From CAZHZT01 sp964537285 (lineage in GTDB: Bacteria > Bacteroidota > Bacteroidia > Chitinophagales > Saprospiraceae): a stretch of 51,539 nucleotides of DNA. Position numbers and translations under genes: made by a program. The notes under the pieces are model-generated. The model worked only from the letters and a program-made list of their open reading frames with translations. It was not told the origin of the DNA and did not search any database. Location: the NCBI GenBank assembly GCA_964537285.1, contig CAZHZT010000031.1, positions 1 through 51,539 on the forward strand. The letters run 5' to 3'. Position 1 is the stretch's first letter; each line of letters starts with the position of its first letter. Below, piece after piece: positions 26,635 through 35,726 of the stretch.

Positions 26635-27160
26635 GTTCTTCTTTAATAGCTACCACCCCCTCGCAGGCTTCAATATGGGACACCAGATAGTCCCTGAGAA
26701 TGCGGATTTGATCCTTTCCTAACTTCTGCCCAGCCTTACCGGCAATATAGGCTGTAGCCATCAGCATAATGGTAAGGGGCAATGCCCATAGATAAATGGT
26801 ATAATCGCCTAAAGACCATTTCGATAAGCCGTGGATCGAAGCAAATCCTCCTGTAAAACCAATAAAAGCATAAATAAATACGAAGAGCGTCCATACAGCA
26901 GGCATAGGGCCAACCAAACCCCGTACAATCGTTTTACCTTTTTCTTCTTCAATGCTAAACCCCATTTGTGGCGACCAATAGTGCTGGTCTTCATAAGGTA
27001 TCTTCAACACCACATGTTGCAAAGCTACATATCCCGAACAGGCACTCCCCTCTTTTTTCAAATTCTCCTTCAAGCTATTCAATAAATCTTCTGCTTTGCA
27101 GGGTGCCTCGAAATGAAAGCGGGGACGAATGTAAAGATTATCAAAGGTAAATTGTTGCAC
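26627..27160 (-). CDS. Membrane protein of unknown function
   Basis: The 177-residue product has a soluble N-terminal domain of about 90 residues (CKAEDLLNSLKENLKKEGSA). Two TM helices follow (about 93-113 and 121-143), then a C-terminal cytoplasmic-looking helix (KAGQKLGKDQIRILRDYLVS). I recognise no named family. The TGA stop lies inside the terminal hairpin of family A copy 5. The last residues EEQA are encoded right at the hairpin edge. Confidence 0.72.
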   Translation of the reverse strand: MQQFTFDNLYIRPRFHFEAPCKAEDLLNSLKENLKKEGSACSGYVALQHVVLKIPYEDQHYWSPQMGFSIEEEKGKTIVRGLVGPMPAVWTLFVFIYAFIGFTGGFASIHGLSKWSLGDYTIYLWALPLTIMLMATAYIAGKAGQKLGKDQIRILRDYLVSHIEACEGVVAIKEEQA

Positions 27161-27297
27161 GGCTAATACGAATATTATTGAAATAAAGAAACGATACTCA
27201 AGCGCATTACAAAATTATATTTTTATTTGATTTTTCAAAACATCTTAATCAAATCTGTAAAATAATCTCTTTCTTTCTTCAATTACGCGTTATCAGT

Positions 27298-27373
27298 GCA
27301 TTTCATATTATCGCTGTTCCGGAGTAGGCACGCTGCCGCGTGCCTACTCCGGAACAGCGATAATATGAAATGC
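27298..27373. repeat. Perfect 36-bp palindromic hairpin
   Basis: Arms 27298-27333 and 27338-27373 (starting GCATTTCATATTATCGCTGT) pair perfectly with a 4-nt loop. It lies between divergent genes, so it cannot serve as a simple terminator for either. The rest of the 418-bp gap shows a single family C arm at 27491-27517 and nothing else. Confidence 0.85.
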
Positions 27374-27578
27374 CTCCCTTGTTATTTGTTTCCCATTCAC
27401 AGATTTCCATAATTTTTTTGTTCACCTTTTTTACCTATTTCATTAACCTATCGAACAAGGATGAAAAACATTTTAAACTCAATACATTTCGAAGTTCCAC
27501 ACAATTTGTTAAAGAAGGGCTAATTTAAATGCTTAACCCGTATATTGGGTAAAAAATGATCACACATAATTAATTAAC

Positions 27579-28520
27579 ATGAGGACATTATTACCTATTT
27601 TAACTTTACTTGCCATGATGCAGCTGACTTGTGCCAGCCAGGATCAGGCACAATCCGGAAAATCTGTGGATGCCAACAAAATCATCAAAGCCCTGAGTAA
27701 GGGGCAAAATGTTCTTTATCAAGACGCTGAAATTTCAGGTAAACTGGACTTTACAGAGCTAGAGTCTTACCCTGTCGGGGCCAATTTGCTCTTTTCCGAT
27801 GTAGAGGGATCCGTGACTTTTGTGAACTGTACATTTACTGATGAAGTACTTGCTTATAAAAGCGATGGAAAAAATCAATTCAGCGTACGATTTTTCAAGA
27901 ACCTGACGTTCCTGAATTGTAAATTTATGAAAGCACTTAACTTGAGAAATGCCCATATCGACGGCCCTTTGGTGATGACCAAGTCTTATTTTCAGGAAAG
28001 TACAGGGATGGAAGGGCTTACCGTCCGCTCCGAGTGTTACATGGATCAAACGGTCTTTGCGAATGATTTAAAAATGCAGACCAGCCTTTTTCAGAAAGGA
28101 GCCAACTTTATGAATGCAAACCTTGGAGGTCAATTTATATTACAAGGCTCCGCTTTCAAGGCCGATGCCCAATTTGGAGTATGTGAATTCCACGGATATG
28201 CGGATTTCACCAAAGTATCCTTCGAACAAGGGGCCTATTTCAACTATGCCAAGTTTTTTGACCGGGCTTACTTCAATACTTCTATGTTCAAGGGAAGAGC
28301 CGATTTGATGTACCTCAAATTTGATAAAGATTGTGGTTTTAAAAACATTATTTTCAGTGGGCCTACCCGCTTCAATGAGTCTACCTTCGAATCTGCCGTA
28401 ACCTTCGACGGCACACATTTTGTAGCTGGAAAACCAGAAATGGATAAAGTAAATTATAAAATGGAAGAGAAAGCTTCCTTTCAAAACACCACTTTTTCTA
28501 AACTTGAAAATCTTCAATAA
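27579..28520 (+). CDS. Exported lipoprotein with pentapeptide-like repeats
   Basis: The 313-residue product has a short signal and a lipobox-like LTC (Cys18). From about residue 55 it shows a recurring pattern with an aromatic every five residues: FHGYADFTKVSFEQGAYFNY and FDRAYFNTSMFKGRADLMYL. This is the pentapeptide-repeat right-handed beta-helix signature in its F-rich form. The function is unknown; such helices usually serve as binding scaffolds. It is followed after 102 bp by a protease gene on the same strand. Confidence 0.78.
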   Translation: MRTLLPILTLLAMMQLTCASQDQAQSGKSVDANKIIKALSKGQNVLYQDAEISGKLDFTELESYPVGANLLFSDVEGSVTFVNCTFTDEVLAYKSDGKNQFSVRFFKNLTFLNCKFMKALNLRNAHIDGPLVMTKSYFQESTGMEGLTVRSECYMDQTVFANDLKMQTSLFQKGANFMNANLGGQFILQGSAFKADAQFGVCEFHGYADFTKVSFEQGAYFNYAKFFDRAYFNTSMFKGRADLMYLKFDKDCGFKNIIFSGPTRFNESTFESAVTFDGTHFVAGKPEMDKVNYKMEEKASFQNTTFSKLENLQ

Positions 28521-28622
28521 CAACCTGGGTGAAAAGTTAGGAATCCTAATACACCTTAATCCTTTACTCTTAACCTTAATTCCTTTAATCTTATAATTTT
28601 AAACTTTTTAAATTAATTTATC

Positions 28623-30302
28623 ATGAAGACTATAAGTCGCTTCAACATCTTAAAATTCTTGCCTTTGGCAATGATCTCTCTTTTCGCTTTTACAGCTTGT
28701 GAAAGCGATAGTGATAGTGATGACCCAACTCCCACAGAACAGGTTTTAAACTTTTTCTTAGGCTGGGAACAAGAGGACGAAAACCTTGAGGAAATCCCTA
28801 ATGACCTTTATCTCGGTGATGGTGGAAACATTCCAAGTGCTTATGATATTACGTCAAAATACCCTCCAATCGGAGATCAGGGTGCTTATGGTACTTGCGT
28901 AGCATGGGCGGTAGGCTATAACATGAAAACGGCTCTGAATGCCATCGACTTGAATTATTCCTCATCTGAACTGGCAAGCACATCTCGCCAATTCAGCCCT
29001 AAGGATTTATTCCTTTCTATCGACAACCAAGTGAAGGGTGCGGATTGCAATGGCACGAACTTCGAACCAGCACTGGATGTACTGATTAATCGCGGAATCG
29101 CTACCTTAGCTACGGCTCCTTACCAAAGCCTTGGTGATTGTTCACAGGCTCCTAACTCTACATGGACCAGCGAAGCAGCTAATAACAAAATCGCTAATTA
29201 TCGTGAAATCGCTGTAGATGTAAATACCATCAAGAGTTATCTGGCTGATAACCGTCCTATCGTATTTGGTGCAAGACTAGGTGATAACTTCATGACTTGG
29301 AACAGTGATGACGTTCTTTCTTTCCACTCTGGTTTCTCTAATGTAGGGCAGCATGCTTACCACGCTATGGCACTTTCCGGTTATGACGACGGCAAAGGCC
29401 CTAACGGAGCTTTTAAAGTAGTGAACTCCTGGGGCGGCAACTGGTCAAACAGTGGCTACATCTGGGTAGATTATAACTTCTTCGCGGGGGGTGAATTCTG
29501 CTTTGCAGCATTCGTAGCTTCTAACATTCAGGGTGAAATCGATCCGGATAATCCTGTGGATCCAAACATAAACGGAACTGCGGACTTAGTTCCCTGGGTT
29601 AATTATGATAACATCCACCCGGATGCAGGTTATGACCTTACTTACCGTCAGGCATCCTACAATGCTTACAATATTGGTGATCAAAACATTGAGGCAAACA
29701 AAGACTGGAGCCTGCTTTACATGTTCTACAACGCTTATGATGCGGAAGATTATGGAATTATCCTTTATGATTATTATTCGGATGATTTCGGAAACCCTGG
29801 TGAATTTGACTACTGGTACGATAATGATGAAGCTTTAATCGCTTACTGGAACCATACGGATGTACCACCTAACTCAAGCATCGCCTATGAATTGGTTGGA
29901 GATGAAGAGTTTACACTTTCTTATCATATGCCTAACATTACAGGCTACTACTACCTTGTACTATACGCCGATGCTTTTGACAACGTTTCTGAAGGTGATG
30001 AAGCCAATAACTTGTTCTACATGACAGACGGTTTTGGTGGCCCGGTATATATTGAGAATGGTATTGTTTATGGCTTAAAAGGCAAAGACCAGGACGAGTT
30101 TGCGAATTCTCGCCCTACGAGAAATACCGAAATTCCTGTAGCGCACAAAATGTCTAAAGAACACAGCAATGCTTATACCCCTGCAGAAATAAGTGCTTAT
30201 ATCAAGCACCAAAAGAAAACAGGTGCATTACAGCAAAAAGCCAGCGAATTCGCTAGCTTTGCTCAGCAAGGCAAGAAGAGTTCTCCTGCTGCAAGCAAAT
30301 AA
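28623..30302 (+). CDS. Papain-like (C1 family) cysteine protease lipoprotein
   Basis: The 559-residue product has a lipoprotein signal (LFAFTACESD, Cys26). The C1 peptidase domain has the oxyanion Gln and catalytic Cys in GDQGAYGTCVAWAVGYNM, the catalytic His in QHAYHAMALSGYDD and Asn in FKVVNSWGGNWSNSGYIW. A C-terminal beta domain (about 315-480) with YADAFDNVSEGDEANNLFY resembles CARDB-type Ig-like modules. A basic Ser/Ala-rich tail (KGKDQDEFANSR ... SSPAASK) follows. It is probably a surface or periplasmic protease. It may be co-expressed with the pentapeptide-like gene. Confidence 0.88.
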   Translation: MKTISRFNILKFLPLAMISLFAFTACESDSDSDDPTPTEQVLNFFLGWEQEDENLEEIPNDLYLGDGGNIPSAYDITSKYPPIGDQGAYGTCVAWAVGYNMKTALNAIDLNYSSSELASTSRQFSPKDLFLSIDNQVKGADCNGTNFEPALDVLINRGIATLATAPYQSLGDCSQAPNSTWTSEAANNKIANYREIAVDVNTIKSYLADNRPIVFGARLGDNFMTWNSDDVLSFHSGFSNVGQHAYHAMALSGYDDGKGPNGAFKVVNSWGGNWSNSGYIWVDYNFFAGGEFCFAAFVASNIQGEIDPDNPVDPNINGTADLVPWVNYDNIHPDAGYDLTYRQASYNAYNIGDQNIEANKDWSLLYMFYNAYDAEDYGIILYDYYSDDFGNPGEFDYWYDNDEALIAYWNHTDVPPNSSIAYELVGDEEFTLSYHMPNITGYYYLVLYADAFDNVSEGDEANNLFYMTDGFGGPVYIENGIVYGLKGKDQDEFANSRPTRNTEIPVAHKMSKEHSNAYTPAEISAYIKHQKKTGALQQKASEFASFAQQGKKSSPAASK

Positions 30303-30310
30303 AATATATA

Positions 30311-30400
30311 CGGTTAACGGTCAACGGTCAACGGTTAACGATAAACGGTTAACCGTTGACCATTTTTCGTTAACCGTTCCCCGTTCTCCGTTAACCGTTT
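30311..30400. repeat. Family D heptamers supplying a gene end
   Basis: CGGTTAA-type units (30311-30358) face the complementary CGTTAACCG units (30368-30398), giving an imperfect palindrome. The TAA stop of the minus-strand glycosyltransferase (30391-30393) is part of the run. Confidence 0.75.
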
Positions 30401-31479
30401 GTGTAAAGTTTCATGTATCCGGTAACGGTTTCTTCTAAGGGGAATTTTTTCAAAGGGCCCGTTTCCCAATTTCCATTCTTTGCTTTTCCCAGGGCTTTGG
30501 ACAGGTCATCGACAGAAAAAGCATGCATTTGAATCCACTTTCCTGAAACAACCTCAGATAAGGCTCCCCTGCCGGAAGATACTACCGGTACACCAAGAGC
30601 GCAGGTCTCAGCAGCTGCAAAACAAAACCCTTCGCTATAGGAAGGAATGACCACACAGTGGGAACTTTTCAACTCTTTAAGAAGGTCCTGAAAATCTAAA
30701 TTGTGTTTCCATGCTACAGATCCTGATAACTGGTGGCTTTCCACCATTTTTTTTATCTTAGCCAAAAATGATGCAGGCCGGGATGGAAGGATCAATTTTA
30801 GGCGGGCTTCAGAATAAGTTTGCTTAAACCGGGCAAATGCAGGAATGAGCAAATCCAAGCCTTTTGACATGCCTAAGCGGCCAAAATAGGTACATGTAAA
30901 GGTATTTGGGAGTACTTCATCGGGAATTTTTTCAAATTCTTGATAATTTAAGCCGTTGTAAATGACTTTTACTCGTTCTGGTTTCACCCCAGCCGCTAAC
31001 AGTTTAGAAGCAGTGAACTCCGAAACCGCAACAAATCGATGAAAAGGAAAGCGTAAAATTAATTGCTCGTAAAGATAATGAAGTAATTTACTACCCCATG
31101 ACATAAAAGGTAAACGAAACCAAAGACTTCCCCATACTTCATGGAAGGTGATGATCACCTTTTTTCGCCTCAGCCAACCGGCCAAAAAAGCAGGAAGTGC
31201 TGCATTGTAGGAAGTTGTGTGAATGAGACCGCAGTTTTTGGCCTTAATAATTGTTGGGATGATTGAAAACAACGTAAATAAATATCTGTTTCTATAGGCG
31301 TATCTGTAAATGTGTACATTGTCGGAATGCTCCTCCGCAGGTAGTGATGAATCGAAGCGCGTGGTAATTATCGTAATCTCATGCCCCTCTTTAGCCAATT
31401 GATCAACTAAATTCCTGAAAAGCGTTTCTACACCTCCAATATTAGGATAATAAAGCTCAAGTAAAAAAAGTATGTGCAT
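30391..31479 (-). CDS. Family 4 (GT-B fold) glycosyltransferase
   Basis: The 362-residue product has the GT4 N-terminal glycine-rich loop LELYYPNIGGVETLFRNL and the C-terminal donor site SYSEGFCFAAAETCALGVPV with the E-x7-E pattern. TFTCTYFGRLGMSKGLDLLI marks the start of the second Rossmann domain. It transfers a nucleotide-activated sugar during surface glycan assembly; donor and acceptor are unknown. It follows a DUF2304 gene by 11 bp and is divergent from a membrane glycosyltransferase-like cluster. Confidence 0.9.
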   Translation of the reverse strand: MHILFLLELYYPNIGGVETLFRNLVDQLAKEGHEITIITTRFDSSLPAEEHSDNVHIYRYAYRNRYLFTLFSIIPTIIKAKNCGLIHTTSYNAALPAFLAGWLRRKKVIITFHEVWGSLWFRLPFMSWGSKLLHYLYEQLILRFPFHRFVAVSEFTASKLLAAGVKPERVKVIYNGLNYQEFEKIPDEVLPNTFTCTYFGRLGMSKGLDLLIPAFARFKQTYSEARLKLILPSRPASFLAKIKKMVESHQLSGSVAWKHNLDFQDLLKELKSSHCVVIPSYSEGFCFAAAETCALGVPVVSSGRGALSEVVSGKWIQMHAFSVDDLSKALGKAKNGNWETGPLKKFPLEETVTGYMKLYTNG

Positions 31480-31490
31480 GAACAGCTGTT

Positions 31491-31850
31491 TTAGTCAGAG
31501 CCTTTTTTATCTTTCTCAGCTTGTTCCTGCAAGCTCAATTCCCGAACAAGTTCAGTAAGTTTGCGCTCTAACTTTTCTAAAGTGGCCGAAAGATAAAAAA
31601 CCATTAGGATTAACCACCCTAAGGCTACGAATATTATGGCATTAACATTACTTTTGAAGCCTAGAAGCTCAGCAATTTGAAAGGATATCTGGTTGGGTAC
31701 AATAGCTAATAAGGCTATAAGTGTCCAGAAAGTAGACCATATGACCACTGAACGCAGACTCCGCTTTCCCGATCGCTGTTGAAGCAATATGCGAATAATG
31801 TAAAAAACAGAGAGCAAAGGGACAAGCCACTGATATATTTCAAATTTCAT
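31491..31850 (-). CDS. DUF2304-like small membrane protein
   Basis: I place the start at ATG 31850 (MKFEIYQWLVPLLSVFYIIR), giving 119 residues. The upstream in-frame start at 31919 would overlap the divergent gene and adds an unlikely leader. Three TM segments (about 8-24, 35-55 and 65-92) and a charged C-terminal coil (KLERKLTELVRELSLQEQAE) match DUF2304, found next to glycosyltransferases in polysaccharide clusters. It may help dolichyl- or undecaprenyl-sugar enzymes (inference). Confidence 0.8.
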   Translation of the reverse strand: MKFEIYQWLVPLLSVFYIIRILLQQRSGKRSLRSVVIWSTFWTLIALLAIVPNQISFQIAELLGFKSNVNAIIFVALGWLILMVFYLSATLEKLERKLTELVRELSLQEQAEKDKKGSD

Positions 31851-31884
31851 AATGCTCTTTTTTTTCCAGCAAGAGATAAAGATA

Positions 31885-31892
31885 TATTTTTG
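31885..31892 (+). promoter_or_regulatory. Candidate -7 box for the membrane glycan gene
   Basis: TATTTTTG fits the TAnnTTTG element of Bacteroidota 25 nt before the ATG at 31918. A clear -33 element is not visible. Confidence 0.35.
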
Positions 31893-31917
31893 CAATGAAG
31901 ATAAATAAACATTAAGC

Positions 31918-33537
31918 ATGTTGAAACCCGTTTACCAATGGATGCTCATAATCTTTTCCATTTTTTGGATAGGCTTTCTGCTATTGGATTATTTAAACAA
32001 GCATGATTTATTCCTGATATCGGCTACTCAATTGCCTTTCGGCAAATTAATACTCGCAGAATTAATTGTAGGCGGTGCCGCTGTTTTTCTTTTCCACAGA
32101 AACCGGAATTCTGAGAAAGTGTCCTGGTTATTCACGGGTGCTTTCATGCTATTATTCTGTATCTTTCATATAGTTTTTTCGGTAAGTTATTATTTTAGTA
32201 GCACTCTGACGAATTATGGATTTTCGGACCCTAAGATTCTTTCTGTTCTGGGTATAACGTTCTTCATTTCCGGAACTGTTTTTTTACTCGTTGCGATGTG
32301 CTATGGATTAGGTGACCGACTTTGGAACTTCATTTCCCCCAAAAGCAACAAAAAAGCTTCTAGCCTTCCGGTAAAACTAGCCCTAGGGATTACCGCCTGG
32401 ACGTTCGTGCTGTTTTTCCTCGGGCTTATCGGGCAGCTCAATCAATTGGTTGTCTTGTTATTGGTCGTTTTTTTAGTTGTTCTCCATTGGCAACCCACTT
32501 TGTCCTTTCTCAAAAACTTGTTTTTCACTCCATTCCCTAAAAGAGTCCAGTTAAATTATCTTGGGCTGGCAAGTTTCTATTTACTTTTACTTTTCATTGT
32601 TCTCAATATCATCCGAATCATTTCACCGGTTCCCACCGGTAGTGATGCCTTAAATTACTACCTCAACTTGTCAAGTTTACTGGCCGATTACCAGCAATTG
32701 GTAGTAGGATTTCAACCCTACAATTGGTCGTTATTCCAGGCTTCAGGGCTTATTTTGACCGGAAATATTGCCTCGGCCATGCTCATTTCATCTCTTGGTG
32801 CCATTCTCTCTTTGGTCGCCCTGGAAGAATTAGCCCATAAGAGATTAAAAATTGATTTGAATGTTAGCTGGTTTTTATTGTTGACGTTCTATCTGGTACC
32901 GACGGTAGCTTTCCAATCTATTTCAGAACTCAAAATCGACCTGGGGCTATTATTCATTCAAATCAGCATTCTTATCATTTTTCTTAGATGGGTAATGGTA
33001 CATCAGAAAAGCCCCTCACTCCTTTTTGACAGTACATTAAACAATGCGGATCGTTACATGATAATTCTCGGAATATTATTAGGATTTGCTTTGGGCACAA
33101 AAATTACTACACTATTCTTAATTTTTGGTCTTTTTACGGCCCTTCTATTCGTTACAAGTGGCTTCTATGGGTTTCTGGGAGGCTTTTTGTTCAGTATTGG
33201 CATGGCCCTTATTTTAAAACTCGATGCTTCCATCGATCTTCGTCCTTACCATTTAAGTGTCGTTTTCGTTCAGTGGTTTGCTTTATCAGCAGGGATAGCT
33301 TTGTTAAGCTGGAATTTTTACAACAAAAAAGAAGCATTTTTTAGTTCTTTACGCCCGTTGATCATCTTTTCCCTCTTTGCTTTCTTAACCTTCTTGCCTT
33401 GGCTGATCAAAAACGGAGTAGAAACAAGGTCTTTAAACCCCAATGAATTACTTACAGGCAAACGCCCGGGAGTAGAGATCAATGCCACGATGATAAAAGA
33501 CCAGTTCGATCAAATATTAAATGGCAGTAAAAAATAA
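31918..33537 (+). CDS. Multi-pass membrane protein, GT-C-like, N-terminal part
   Basis: The 539-residue product has about twelve or more TM helices with short loops, and an Asp in a conserved-looking loop (PVPTGSDALNYYLNLSSLL, about 240-258). This layout suggests a GT-C type glycosyltransferase or glycan polymerase. It ends with FLPWLIKNGVETRSLNPNEL and ELLTGKRPGVEI, a loop that in related single-chain proteins (from memory) is followed by the type of sequence that opens the next gene. The 12-bp gap to that gene makes translational coupling likely. The exact function is unknown. Confidence 0.7.
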   Translation: MLKPVYQWMLIIFSIFWIGFLLLDYLNKHDLFLISATQLPFGKLILAELIVGGAAVFLFHRNRNSEKVSWLFTGAFMLLFCIFHIVFSVSYYFSSTLTNYGFSDPKILSVLGITFFISGTVFLLVAMCYGLGDRLWNFISPKSNKKASSLPVKLALGITAWTFVLFFLGLIGQLNQLVVLLLVVFLVVLHWQPTLSFLKNLFFTPFPKRVQLNYLGLASFYLLLLFIVLNIIRIISPVPTGSDALNYYLNLSSLLADYQQLVVGFQPYNWSLFQASGLILTGNIASAMLISSLGAILSLVALEELAHKRLKIDLNVSWFLLLTFYLVPTVAFQSISELKIDLGLLFIQISILIIFLRWVMVHQKSPSLLFDSTLNNADRYMIILGILLGFALGTKITTLFLIFGLFTALLFVTSGFYGFLGGFLFSIGMALILKLDASIDLRPYHLSVVFVQWFALSAGIALLSWNFYNKKEAFFSSLRPLIIFSLFAFLTFLPWLIKNGVETRSLNPNELLTGKRPGVEINATMIKDQFDQILNGSKK

Positions 33538-33549
33538 AACCGAACACTT

Positions 33550-34968
33550 GTGAAAAAACTTTTTCTAATACCCGCACTATTGCTGTGCTTCATTTTTCTT
33601 CTGTTTGCCCTTCCCTGCTATGGACAAAACCAGGAAGAACCCCCCGTCGGGCAAGAGGAAACATCAGTGAAACCCAAAAACTCGCCCGTCAGAGAAGAAG
33701 TACAACGATATATGGGATATGAACCCTTACTATCTCGATATCTTACTTTACCCACTGATGTACAACAAGGGACTAATGTTACCAATCGATTGGTTGACAT
33801 TGGCTTTTGGCTCGTTTCATTTATTCCGATTTTGTTCTTGTACGGACTGAGAAAAAAGCCGGCATGGGGAATTTTCTTCCTGCTGCTCTTTTTTATACTA
33901 CTCGCCTTTTACGCCGGCCATAGCCAATTTGTTAATGAAGAAGGGAAAGCTATCGCGACCAGCGAAGAAGCACTGAGTCAATACTTTAAAAATAATTCAT
34001 TTTCTGACAAGCCTTTGAGCTTTATAGGAGTAAGCATACTGGGGGGACTGCATGCCATTTTTGTTCAGGTAAGCCTGCTGGAACAAAGTATCTCTGGTGA
34101 AAAAGACTATCTGACCTACCCCATTCTAATTGGTTTGGCTTTACTTATTGCCTACTTTTTATTTGAACTTCTTAAAGAAAAACCCATCCGTTTAAAAGCC
34201 CTCGTTTGGGTGACCTACACTTTTAGTTTCTTCTGGCTGCTCTTTTCAGGAGGAATTATTTGGTATGGCTTGCTGTTTTTACCTGTGGGGCTAATGCTTA
34301 TTTTTCAAAGACTCGCTCCCAAACCCGAAAAAGAAGACAATAACCTGACGTACAGGGTCTTAAACATCACCTTTTGGACACTTAGCGCCTTGTGGGTTAT
34401 ATTAGCCGGTAGCTCCCACCTTACTAAACTAAACTACCGTACGGAATTGCCCGAGAATTTCTATGATCCCGCGGTTACGCTGTATCAAATGGGGAAATTT
34501 AATGAAGAAGAAGTGCTTGATTCCTATTTCAAGAACTTACCTAATGCCCTAAAAAAGATCAATGCTGAGGATACCAGCCTCGTTTATCGGGCAGGCACCT
34601 TTTTCACCATGTTTATAAAAAAGAACGACCGCAGGGTTTTTGAAGACAACCAATTAAGACTTTTTGACAAGGTAGCTGAATCCTATAGAGATAAATCGTA
34701 TATTGCCAATGCTTTTAAAGCTGCCGGCTTTAAATACATCATCATTGGTCTGAACCTATACAGAATAGATGAAACTCCGGAAAAAAGCTTAAAGCAGAAA
34801 TTTGAGGTTTTCATGGGTTTCCTGGGAGGAAACCCTAATTTAGAATTATTAGCCACAGACAATCAGGTAGTGCAAACCAATCCAAAAACCGGAAAAGAGG
34901 AAGTTGTATACGAAGTTTTTGGAAAAAACCATAAAAGAGGAACTTATGCTATTTTCGAGCTAAAATAA
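33550..34968 (+). CDS. Membrane protein with C-terminal soluble domain, possible second half of a split GT-C enzyme
   Basis: The 472-residue product starts at GTG 33550. It has an N-terminal signal-like helix (1-25), then a loop with REEVQRYMGYEPLLSRYLTL and LPTDV. About seven TM helices follow, then a soluble C-terminal domain of about 170 residues (LPENFYDPAVTLYQMGKFNE ... GTYAIFELK). The loop sequence resembles a segment found inside longer membrane glycosyltransferases (from memory), suggesting that this gene and the one 12 bp upstream are two parts of one functional unit. Function is unproven. Confidence 0.68.
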   Translation: MKKLFLIPALLLCFIFLLFALPCYGQNQEEPPVGQEETSVKPKNSPVREEVQRYMGYEPLLSRYLTLPTDVQQGTNVTNRLVDIGFWLVSFIPILFLYGLRKKPAWGIFFLLLFFILLAFYAGHSQFVNEEGKAIATSEEALSQYFKNNSFSDKPLSFIGVSILGGLHAIFVQVSLLEQSISGEKDYLTYPILIGLALLIAYFLFELLKEKPIRLKALVWVTYTFSFFWLLFSGGIIWYGLLFLPVGLMLIFQRLAPKPEKEDNNLTYRVLNITFWTLSALWVILAGSSHLTKLNYRTELPENFYDPAVTLYQMGKFNEEEVLDSYFKNLPNALKKINAEDTSLVYRAGTFFTMFIKKNDRRVFEDNQLRLFDKVAESYRDKSYIANAFKAAGFKYIIIGLNLYRIDETPEKSLKQKFEVFMGFLGGNPNLELLATDNQVVQTNPKTGKEEVVYEVFGKNHKRGTYAIFELK

Positions 34969-34977
34969 TCCAGTTTA

Positions 34978-35646
34978 ATGAAAACGACCTTTATCATACT
35001 ACCTGCTAAAAATGAAGCTCCAAGAATAGGTCCTGTTCTTCAGGAACTCAAAACACTCGGCTTCGAAAACATAGTAGTTGTAGATGATGGTAGTTCAGAC
35101 AGAACCAAAGAAATAGCGAGCTCTTTACAATGTACGGTTTTGCAACACCGGATTAACCTTGGTGCCGGCGCTGCTACTCAAACAGGCGTTGCCTATGCAC
35201 TCTCTCAAAATGCTTCCACCATTGTCACCATGGACGCAGATGGACAACATTCCCCCAAGGATATTTACAAACTAGTGGATGCACTAAATGCTCATCAGGT
35301 AGACTTGGTTATCGGTTCCAGGTTTAAAATGGCATCTAATGAAATTCCCTTGACTCGACTGTTTTATAACCGGATCGGAAACATTGTGAGCTTCCTCATC
35401 ACAGGGATTTGGGTTAGTGACAGCCAATCCGGCATGAAAGCGTTTACGGCTTCATTTGCAGAAAAGGTCGCCATACAATTCGATGGCTATGAATTTTGCA
35501 TCGAACTTATTCGACACGCCAGGCATCATAAAGCGTCTATCAGGGAAATCCCCATCGAAGTTACTTATACAAAAGAGACCCTCCGGAAGGGCCAAAGTTT
35601 TATTTCTGGTCTTAAAATGCTAGCCAAATTAAGGAGGTTGTTTTAA
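34978..35646 (+). CDS. Family 2 glycosyltransferase (undecaprenyl-phosphate-type)
   Basis: The 222-residue product has FIILPAKNEAPRIGPVL, VVVDDGSSDRTKEIA and the DxD motif in TMDADGQHSPKDIY. It has no clear C-terminal TM pair. GT2 enzymes of this length usually transfer a single sugar to a lipid carrier or a growing glycan. It closes the plus-strand cluster with the two membrane proteins (10-bp gap), which suggests a shared glycan pathway. Confidence 0.9.
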   Translation: MKTTFIILPAKNEAPRIGPVLQELKTLGFENIVVVDDGSSDRTKEIASSLQCTVLQHRINLGAGAATQTGVAYALSQNASTIVTMDADGQHSPKDIYKLVDALNAHQVDLVIGSRFKMASNEIPLTRLFYNRIGNIVSFLITGIWVSDSQSGMKAFTASFAEKVAIQFDGYEFCIELIRHARHHKASIREIPIEVTYTKETLRKGQSFISGLKMLAKLRRLF

Positions 35647-35650
35647 TGAT

Positions 35651-35716
35651 AAACATTAATCATCCCAAAAATTCGGGATGACTCATGTTTAAACTCCACA
35701 CAATCTATGTCAAAGA
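35651..35716. repeat. Solitary family A hairpin joined to a family C arm
   Basis: A hairpin AAACATTAATCATCCCAAAA (35651-35690 in full, few mismatches) is followed at once by the family C arm ACTCCACACAATCTATGTCA. It separates the convergent GT2 and lipB genes and may terminate both. Confidence 0.7.
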
Positions 35717-35726
35717 ACTCAAAAAA

